Shown piece after piece: positions 12,621-64,000 of a stretch of DNA of 64,000 bases. Every line of letters begins with the position of its first letter. Positions within the stretch are counted from its first letter, which is position 1. Source of the stretch: Megalonaias nervosa. Its lineage: Eukaryota > Mollusca > Bivalvia > Unionida > Unionidae. A program made the position numbers and the translations under genes. The stretch spans positions 110,144-174,143 of the forward strand of contig JAECUM010001906.1 in the NCBI GenBank assembly GCA_016617855.1. Reading direction: 5' to 3'. The notes beneath the pieces were generated by a model. That model was not told where the DNA came from. It saw only the letters and a program-made list of their open reading frames with translations, and did not search any database.

Positions 12621-13877
12621 ATTTATTGTTCTGCTGTTAATAATGAAGTTATTATGTCAGGATGGATAAAAGTAAGCAAATGGCTACGAATCTTCTGGCA
12701 TTTTATCTTGATAGTCGTGGCTGTATTATCCAGTAGGCACTGTGCCTAGGGCCTATGAACACCATGTGACTGAAAGGCATATACCCATGTGCTTAGGGCC
12801 TACAAGGACCTAAATCTGGCCCTGCATGGCAGAGTATTAGGATATCAATAAGTACAGTTTTCATATATGGATGTTTACATCTTCTTACTAACAGTATTAT
12901 ATATTTCTCCAACTTGGGATACAACTCCTTGGATATAAACATTAAATTAAATTTTTTTACATTTGAATCAATTTCAATATCATGAAATTAATTATTAAAA
13001 AAATCTGCAGAAATGGAGATTTTTCAAGGAATTGTTCTTTTAATAAACAGGAAATTTGCCAGTAGATATTTTTTTAAAAATATATATTGTATATTCAATA
13101 CATGTCTAGAATGTGCAACGCCTGATGCAGTCACTATTCTGTTGGGATGCAACATGTACTTTTGATGAACTAAGGTATCTTCACAGTGTGGGTCTTTATT
13201 TAGTTTAGACAGCTCTATCAAACAGTCTTTGTTATTGTTAAGAATTCGAGTTTGGACAATTTATTGTCAAGCCCAAGTTAGCGGAAAGCAAGACATAGTA
13301 GTCACTCTTCTGCTGGCAGCATCAGTGGCATCTTCAACAGTTTATGGTTTTTGTCCAGGTTTTTAGTAATGCTTTAATAATGGGCTCAATGTGTGTGCTG
13401 TTTAGAAGTTTTACTTCAGCCTTTAATATACTGGTTAATGTAAACAAAACTTTCAGATCACCTTCATGGTTGGGGATATAATTGAATTTCTCATCTTTTT
13501 AGGGCCTGTACAAAAACATCAACTTCGGTCCATACAAAAAATTAATTTTGATCTATTTTGGTCAATACAAAAAATTAATTTTGAACCATTTTGTAGCACT
13601 GTTATCTGACATATACATAAAGAAACAGGCATGCTGGTATATGAATTTGTTTTCAGTATGACAGAATTAGAGAAACCAGCAGTGTTCCACAACAGAAAGC
13701 CTACATGACCATTCTACTGTTGTAAAACACTATTGTAAAACACTTAAGATTTCCAAGGGTCTTGTGTGGTTTTAGTTCTTTTCTGTTATTGCAATTAATA
13801 TACCTGTATAAACATTTTCTTTGCAATATTAAGATACATATGTTGCAACTGCATCATATTAGGGCCAATCTTTCCTT

Positions 13878-14470
13878 GTGTTCACAGCACTACGATACAC
13901 ATGGATAAAAGTGACTTCATATCCATGTCATTATATGACTGCATCACATAGAGGTGCACATCGTTACAACAGAGGTCTAAGTTGTAACAATGACAATTGT
14001 TACCCAGCATCCACACCATTGAAATTGCAATGTGTATTATTGTACCCAATGAAGTACAGCAGAACCCATGTCTGCAGTTACATAACGCAGCAGCATATTG
14101 GTGCCTATGGTGTTTGTTATACTTCTGATTTCAAGGGAACAAAAAAGACCCTGATCTGCAGCTACATTATTGGCCAGTAGATTAGGGTCTATGTTGTTTA
14201 ATGTACTAATAATTTCAAGGGAACAGCAGAGACCCTGATCTGCAGTGACATTATGGGCCAGTAGAGTAAGTCTCTGCTGTTTAATGTACTAGTGATTTCA
14301 AGGAAACTGCATAGATCCAGATCTGCAGTTAAGTGCAATAGATCAGGGGCTAGACTGTTTGTTATACTACATGTACTAAGTTAATTGGAATGGCATATAT
14401 CCAGATCTGCAGCTGCATTATGCAACAGTAGACCAGGATCTAAACTGATGGTTGTACAATAAAATTTGTC
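13878..14470. repeat. Array of palindromic modules related to the multi-hairpin MITE
   Basis: Modules of the type GACCCTGATCTGCAG...loop...AGATTAGGGTC recur near 14148, 14232, 14310 and 14400. They are separated by AATGTACTA..ATTTCAAGGGAACA-like linkers, giving a period of roughly 80-90 bp. Each can fold on itself. The stem sequence is the same as the second palindrome of the MITE at 16822. The open frame across 13878-14180 is a by-product. Confidence 0.65.
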
Positions 14471-15099
14471 AGTCATTTGAGACCACCTGTTTTGGCTGCC
14501 TGTCTTTGGGAAAGGCACTTGGCTCCCACTTCTTCTGCATTATATAACCAACAATGTGTTAAAAGTGCCATTAAAACCAACAAAAACTATACCATATTTC
14601 CCTGGCCCATATCTAGGTCCCAGAAGCATTAATGCTGAAAATAAATGTTAATTCAAAACCAGGTCAATTATAAACCAGTAAGAAAAACTTAACATGCTTG
14701 TGCAATTAATGCATGTAGAAAGATGTTAAAAAATTATCTGTGTAGTAATCAGTGTACTGTTATTTCATTTCTATTGTTTATAACAATAAGGTTACCATGT
14801 TTTTTTTTCCCCCCGAAATGTCCTCCTTTTTGGTCCTTAAATCTCTATACTGTTACAGATATATCCACTCTCTGGAGAATCTTCTTTTTTGAAAGTTCTA
14901 ATATGGTAACCTAATACAACAATGTAGTACACCTGTTATGCTATTGGTGAAATAATGGCAATTTTTTGTGTGATTGTACAGTACACGAGTGTTTAGTACG
15001 TCTTTCATCTTTTCAGTGAAATAATGAGAATGGCAAACTACATCTTTGTTGAATAAAGTGGTGCTTAATTTTCAAATTTGCATTTTTTTGTCTGTTACT

Positions 15100-15365
15100 T
15101 CATAGCCCATAATGTGGTTCAAATAAGCCAATATGCAACACCAAGTGCCACAGTCTGGGCAATTATGAGCACATGATATGCCACACCAAGTGCCAGTCTT
15201 GACAATTATGTCTGTATGATATGCCACAGTCTTGATAAATATGAGTATGTGATATGCCACACAAAGTGCCACATTTGGGAAATTATGAGTACCTGATATG
15301 CCACACAAAATGCCATAGTTTGGGCAATTATGTGTACACAATATGCCACAGCAAATGCCACAGCT
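15100..15365. repeat. Minisatellite with about 50-bp units, 5 copies
   Basis: The unit contains GATATGCCACACCAAGTGCCA and GGCAATTATGAG. Copies start near 15127, 15175, 15217, 15249 and 15295, with variable length (about 32-55 bp). A minus-strand frame stays open across it but encodes only the repeat. Confidence 0.7.
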
Positions 15366-15699
15366 ACACCACCTTAACCTGCCTATAACACTGATCTAAT
15401 GGAGAACAATGTCAACCAGAACTGCTATGATATAAAGCACTGGATCATCATGAATTTGCTTGAAATGAGAGAATAAATAATACAGATCCAGATCTTCCAA
15501 TGCATTATACAACAGTAGGTCTGTTTCCCTAATGTATGCAGTTTAACCCTTGTTCGAAGTAATACAAAACATAAGAACCTGGTGAAGAAATAAAGCCTGC
15601 CAATGAAGTTCAATCTTTAAAATAATGAATTCTTTTAATACAGATAATAGTATTTCATATATTGTCAGGATCTTGGAGATCCAATATACTGTAGGGACT

Positions 15700-16000
15700 G
15701 TTCCGGTGGCCTACTGGTTAGAGTGTCCGCCTCAGATGTGGGATGTCACGGGTTTGAACCCCGGCCAAGTCATACCAAAGACTTATAAAATTGTTCTCGC
15801 AGCTGCCTCACTTGGCGCTCAGCATGAAGGTTAGTGTTAGGACTGGTCAGCCTGGTGTCAGGATAATGTGACTGGTGCAGATAAGTAGCATGATGTCCCA
15901 GTACTAGACATCACTATAAACTGTCACACTGCAGACATCGTAGCAATAGGACTGAAAAATTGTTAAAGCTACATTAAAAATCACACACACACACATACAC
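15700..16000 (+). mobile_element. tRNA-derived SINE, family 1 (CA-tail type)
   Basis: This is a full-length-looking copy. It has an A-box region GGTGGCCTACTGGTTAGAG near 15706, a B box GGGTTTGAACCCCGG at about 15750, and a unique body with GCAGCTGCCTCACTTGG. A conserved 3' part (ACTAGACATCACTATAAAC, CACTGCAGACATCGTAG) follows, and it ends in an ACTGAAAAATTG tail and a CA microsatellite. The pol III boxes come from a tRNA but the body cannot fold as one, so it is not a functional tRNA gene. Confidence 0.85.
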
Positions 16001-16077
16001 AATATACAGTAGCAGATCTGACAATATGCATCATTACTGACAAAATATGAGATTTTCTCATGTTTGTGTTCTTTGGA

Positions 16078-16370
16078 TTTTTAACATTGCTTTAAAACTT
16101 TTTGTCACATTGCTGTGATGTCTGCAGTGTGGCAGTTTATAGTGGTGTCTAGCACTGGGGCATCATGCAGAGACATGTAGCATCATTTGCCACACTGTCA
16201 CATCATCTGATGCCATGCTGGTCAGTTTTAACAATAACCTCTGAATGCTGAGTGCCAAGTGAGGCAGCTGCAAGTACCATTTTTATAAGTCTTTGGTATG
16301 ACTTTGCCGGGATTCAAACCCTCGACCTCTCACATCTGGATACTCTAACCACTTAGGTCACTGAAGCAGT
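16078..16370 (-). mobile_element. tRNA-derived SINE, family 1, inverted neighbour
   Basis: Reverse-complement copy of the family at 15700. It has the GTCTGCAGTGTGGCAGTTTA part, the GAGGCAGCTGCAAGTACC body, the CGGGATTCAAACCC B-box complement and the CTCTAACCACTTAGGTCAC A-box complement. It lies tail to tail with the 15700 copy, about 80 bp apart. Confidence 0.85.
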
Positions 16371-16821
16371 TTAAAATTTTCTTGGCAGAAATGGTATGTT
16401 CTCCTGTCTACATGTAGATAAAAGCACTCATTCAAATCCATGGAGTTTCAACATAAATACCATGATTTTCTATTCAGTGGGGATGAAAATCAGTTATTTC
16501 CCCTGAATGCGATATATAGTGCAACTGGAAAACCTGGTCCAAAAATTTCTTACCTTGCAGTTAAGTATGTTTTCATCTTTTTTCAGTTATGTTTTCCTTA
16601 TCAAGAAAACTCTTAAAACACAATGATGGCTTCTGGGAATAAAATGTTTGTATAAATGTAAGAGACAAATATAGACAAAGAGTTTCAATATGACTCAACA
16701 AAATATCTTTTCTGTTTTTGTAATTATAAGACATAAAGGTGTTAAAAACAACATTCTGGGGGCAAAACCCTCAAATATCAACACTACTTATACACAACAA
16801 CTTACTAAAAAACAATAATTT

Positions 16822-17037
16822 ACCATTTATACTTATAAAGTTGAGTCCAACTATAAACTGAACAGACCCAGACCTGCCATCGCATAATGTGCTGGAAATT
16901 CTGGGCCTGTACAGTTTGTTAGGAGTAATCAGTAGAACAAACAACACAGACCCTGATCTACAAGAGGATTATGCTATGGTAGATCAGGATCGCTGTTGTT
17001 TGCAGTGAGCCTTGACTTATAAGTGAGTACAAATGGT
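16822..17037. mobile_element. Multi-hairpin MITE, copy 2
   Basis: The ends ACCATTTATACTTATAAAG and CTTGACTTATAAGTGAGTAC..ATGGT match the copy at 12401. Internal palindromes are preserved: ACAGACCCAGACCTGCC with its partner near 16900, and ACCCTGATCTACAAGAGG with its partner near 16980. The GGAGTAATCAGT linker between the hairpins is identical in both copies. No clear target-site duplication was found. Confidence 0.8.
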
Positions 17038-17503
17038 AACATTTTATTTTTTTATTCTGCGATACTCGGTATGTAGAAGCTTATTTGATATTCTCTGATC
17101 TAAGCTATGTGTATAATAATTATTAGAATTCTTTAAGCCATGAAAAGAATCTCATGAGGATGATTTTTACTGTTATTATTAATAAATGATGATGCTAAAT
17201 AATCCATTTTAATTGCAACACATTTATTTTCAATGAGCTGTGAGTTATGAAAATAAAAAGGATTCGGTCAAGGTGTGTTGGGGAGTTTGTTTTCACAGGA
17301 GTCTTAAGTTAATTTCACAATTACTGGCTGATATGGTACATATGAAACATAATTAAAAACCAAATTTTAACTTTCAAATGAAGGAAAGACATCAATCTGT
17401 GAGGATACAACACACCTGCCTGATATGAAAGCTTCAATCAGCATAAGATCTAAAATTTTCAAAAATGTGTTTTGTTTATTGATTCTGAATCTTTTTGTTT
17501 GAG

Positions 17504-17600
17504 CCTTCTCACATGAAAGAAAATTTCTCACATCTCACCCTTCTCACATGAAAGAAAATTTCTCACATCTCAGCCTTCTCACATGAAAGAAAATTTCTTG
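17504..17600. repeat. 35-bp minisatellite, about 2.7 copies
   Basis: CCTTCTCACATGAAAGAAAA followed by TTTCTCACATCTCA starts at 17504, 17539 and 17574 with a 35-bp period and almost no divergence, suggesting recent expansion. Confidence 0.85.
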
Positions 17601-17700
17601 CTGAAGATAATGAGAAGATATTAGTAGCTACCATTTCTAAAATACACAGACCATTGTTTCAATCATGATTACATTCTTTTGTAAATGTTATGCAAAAAAA

Positions 17701-17943
17701 TGCTGTTGCAGGGTTTAACGCCATTTTTCAGCACAAGATAGGCTATACATGGCGGCCAGTACAAATGGTGGAGGAAGAACCCAGGAAAACCCTGGAAAGA
17801 ACCACCAACCCATGAGAAGCTACTGGCAAGCTTTCTCATGTACCCACAATCACCGAGCCTGAGACTCGAACCCACACAGACAGGTGAGATGGCAGTGATC
17901 CGTAATGGTGAGCGCTTTAGACCACTCTGCCACTCTGGGCCCC
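17701..17943 (-). mobile_element. tRNA-derived SINE, family 2, best copy
   Basis: On the minus strand it reads: A-box region AGTGGCAGAGTGGTCTAAAG, B box GGGTTCGAGTCTC, body with GAAAGCTTGCCAGTAGC, conserved end TAGCCTATCTTGTGCTG, then AATGGCGTTAAACCCTGCAA. It is preceded by a T-run on the plus-strand right side. The most complete copy in the window, it serves as the reference for the others at 10422, 28771, 35081 and 59936. Confidence 0.85.
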
Positions 17944-18740
17944 TTAAAAAAAAAAAACATTTGAGAGAAGCATGGTTCTAAAAAAAGAAGGAAAGGAAAT
18001 AAAATTTTACAAAATGTGATTGCTCACAGCAAAAGTCAAATGTACTCTGAATAACTGAAGGCAACTAATTAACTTCCAACTATTTCCAAAATTGTGCAAA
18101 TAAAAGAATTGTTGATATTTTGAAATTGTGGAACGATCAGAATTTAAACAGATAAGGACTGGCTTTTCCTGTGGAACCATCTAACTGGGAGATAAATTAC
18201 TAATGAAGACCATAACTGATAAACTAATTTGGAGACAAACTTAAGTGGTTAAACCTCCATAAACCATCAGCAGGCCTGATATGGGGTTTTATTTCAAATT
18301 TTTTGCAGCAGGTTGAGTTCAGCAGCCACAAGGCAATAAGACACAAGCTGCAAAATCATATAAAATACTTGGATTAAAACAACAGTGTATTTACTATATT
18401 ATAGCAGTTTCCTGTATCTTACAGTCATCATCTGAACTTTTTTTTGGCTCTGTAAATGTGATTTTTTTCGGGCATCTTGTAGCATTCTGATAAAAACAAA
18501 ACCATGACTTAAGTTTAAGAAACGTAACTTTTTCTTTAGATCTTGCTGTGGTGTTACGCGACATTTGTTTTGCAACAAAATTAAATGAAGTGTGTTTTTT
18601 ACCTTTTGACTCAAGCTGAGTGTAATGTTCTACAATTTTAACTGTAAACTCAACTCTAGAGCTGCAACTTTCAGTTGAATCAAACACACACAAGATTAAA
18701 ATGTATCTCAGATTTCCCTTGCACTGTGACATTGTTGATC

Positions 18741-62164
<43,424 letters not shown>

Positions 62165-62640
62165 CTACAACAGATAAAGGGAATCAACTAAAACACCCAA
62201 TACATATACACATAATGGACAGTAAATGCAGTGTTAATTATCTTAACTGTAAATGGGCACTGGAAACATATCTGAACTTTTATGATTCTGAGAACTAAAT
62301 ACAAAATTACTGAGTGGGTACAAATTGTTTAATCTTTAACCAATTCTGAATGGTGAGGTTGCTAGACAATATTAAATAAACAGAAAGAATAAATGTTAAG
62401 AAATAACAACAGTGTCTCTGGTAAGTAAGGTGGTTGTGGCAGTAGAAGTTTTAGTGGTAGCAGCAATAGTAAAAGAAGATGAAGATGAATGGGATGAGGG
62501 GGAGGAAGTGTATTGTTGTGATTATATTAATAGTGACAGGCATGAGAATGATAAAATAAAAACAAAATCCTGAGGTGTCAAAAAAGTACCATAAATATGT
62601 ATACTAACAGATAACTGCACATTTTAAATCATTTTCAGTA

Positions 62641-62820
62641 TTAGGACTGGTCGGCCTGGTGTCAGGATAATGTGTCTGGGTGGGACATCATGCTACATGT
62701 CTGCGGCATGATGCCCCAGTGCTAGACATCACTATAAACTGCCACACTGCAGACATTGTAGTGATATGACTGAAAAATTGTTATAGCTACTTTAAAAATC
62801 CAAAACACATACACACACAA
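62641..62820 (+). mobile_element. tRNA-derived SINE, family 1, 5'-truncated
   Basis: It starts at TTAGGACTGGTCGGCCTGGT and contains CAGTGCTAGACATCACTATA and GACTGAAAAATTGTTATAGC. It ends in a CA-rich tail that merges with the microsatellite at 62856. The tRNA part is missing. Confidence 0.85.
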
Positions 62821-62854
62821 ATCATTTTCAAACAAATTAGAAACCCTTTCTAAA

Positions 62855-62855
<1 letters not shown>

Positions 62856-62938
<83 letters not shown>

Positions 62939-62990
62939 ATTATATATATATGTATTATATATAATATATATAATATATATGTAGCAGGAG
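62856..62990. repeat. Palindromic (CA)n-(TA)n-(TG)n microsatellite
   Basis: About 22 bp of CA, then about 44 bp of TA, then about 18 bp of TG: one long self-complementary tract that can extrude as a hairpin. ATATATAATATATA variants follow. Confidence 0.95.
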
Positions 62991-62999
62991 CATATATTT

Positions 63000-63930
63000 C
63001 ATAATTTTATATATTCATCTTTTAATTAGGCAGAAGTGGGTATTTTATTATTTTACGTAATTAATATTCATTGATGGGTGAAATAAAGTCAGCAGCTGCA
63101 ATTATTGTGTTACTCTCATTTTACACATATTTAGCCATTAGACAACCTTGAACCAGGATAACCTGTTTGAGTTTTGTTCACTCTGAGGAATGAAGCTACC
63201 CTGATTACTGTTCAGGCTGGGTTGTTCTATTGTATGACAAGTGGTTAGTAACTTTCTGATTGGTTAGTCTGCTACTTGTCTGTATAAACAACATAGCATG
63301 AACAGCATATTAGTGGTGGTCATTCCACTGTAGTTCTGAAGGGTGCTGGTCATGCAGTAAGAAAAGTGCCTGATGATTCTTTTGCTTCAAGGAAAATGTG
63401 ACTTGACCTTTGTCCCATATGATAAGGTAAATAGATTTGTAATATAGCTAATTTAACAGTTTTGTTTATATGTACTCTGTATATTTCTCTGAAATGTATG
63501 TTGATGTATTTTAGTACCTTTAATAGGTTATCAACCTGCATATTCTTTTCTGAGCCTATCATTCTGTCCATATGCTTGTCTGTCTGTCTGTCTGCTCTCT
63601 ACTTTTGCTCTACACACTGATTGTTTTGTGTTTAGGTTTATTTGGTCCACTATCTCTCTAGATGGATAATTAATAAATATATGGCGTAGTAAGTCATTCG
63701 TACTGAATGTACTGTAAACTGAATCAATGTATACATGCAGAACAATAACGCACTGATGACAGTACCGTTATTCATAGTTGTAGTAAATGTTTTTTTATTG
63801 TATGTACAGGGTGTAAGAAAGCAGGAGAAATGTATTTATCTCCATTTACCAACCTCGTGCACAATAAACCCAATTTCTTATAACAAATACTGGACTTGTA
63901 TTTTCTATTCTGTGAGTAGAAGGCAAGTAC
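63000..63930. other. Intron or upstream sequence, nothing recognised
   Basis: No CNOT11 first exon found. It contains a short CTGT run (63576-63591) and ordinary AT-rich DNA. Confidence 0.4.
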
Positions 63931-63932
63931 TG

Positions 63933-64000
<68 letters not shown>
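63933..64000. repeat. (CA)n-(TA)n microsatellite at the window edge
   Basis: ACACACACAC then TA repeats running to the last base, cut by the window border. Confidence 0.95.

Noticed and set aside
13878..14180. 100-codon plus-strand open frame
   Set aside because: It lies within the palindromic module array; the peptide simply translates the repeat.
15750..15764. tRNA gene suggested by A and B boxes
   Set aside because: The sequence between and around the boxes does not give a cloverleaf, and the same unit recurs with a SINE body and tail. It is a SINE.
18394..18732. 112-codon minus-strand open frame below the CNOT11 stop
   Set aside because: It lies in the 3' UTR region beyond the tandem array, with no splice support or homology that I recognise.
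62165..64000. CNOT11 first exon
   Set aside because: Searched on the minus strand for the conserved N-terminal helices and a donor in phase 0; nothing fitting was found, so it is placed outside the window.

Overview
This is animal nuclear DNA: AT-rich, CpG-poor, with spliced genes, tRNA-derived SINEs, DIRS-type retroelements, several hAT-like DNA transposons, pogo/Tigger-like elements, and many minisatellites and microsatellites. The protein divergence and repeat style suggest a marine lophotrochozoan, most likely a mollusc. That taxonomic call is inference. Nothing looks bacterial, phage or viral, and there is no CRISPR array.

The window is dominated by one host gene on the minus strand, CNOT11 (CCR4-NOT transcription complex subunit 11). 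I could reassemble nine consecutive coding exons by hand: 62048-62164, 59332-59385, 48726-48841, 41390-41543, 36912-37118, 34685-34764, 29890-29959, 26396-26551 and 19019-19153. All have GT-AG junctions and the reading phase is kept throughout, giving 362 codons to the stop. The 5' exon(s) with the N-terminus lie beyond base 64000. The eight introns total about 42 kb and hold most of the other features.

Region by region: bases 1-19000 lie downstream of CNOT11. They contain the last coding exon of an unidentified plus-strand gene (3657-3809, convergent with CNOT11), a possible minus-strand last exon (2771-2894), two copies of a multi-hairpin MITE, arrays of its hairpin module, minisatellites and SINEs. 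The final CNOT11 intron is almost filled by a 6-kb decayed hAT element (19405-25363), which itself holds an older repeat and a 702-bp foldback element. Intron 29960-34684 holds a palindromic satellite interrupted by a SINE and by a 2.8-kb hAT with a nearly readable transposase. Intron 37119-41389 has a DIRS tyrosine-recombinase fragment. Intron 41544-48725 has a four-layer nest (hAT-like element > Tigger-like element and foldback > hAT MITE). Intron 48842-59331 has a KIAA1586-like hAT remnant, a possible nested gene with its own promoter, and a 38-bp minisatellite carrying octamer motifs. Intron 59386-62047 has a second DIRS fragment.

The most interesting structures are: (i) a 40-bp tandem array that includes the CNOT11 stop codon and last codons; (ii) a multi-hairpin MITE whose internal palindrome seems to have been amplified as a satellite; (iii) transposon nests dated relative to each other by their target-site duplications (TSDs); (iv) a candidate nested gene or alternative promoter at about 56.1 kb. 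I see no evidence for a wholly new enzymatic or defence system. All family names rest on motif recognition by eye, with no database search.
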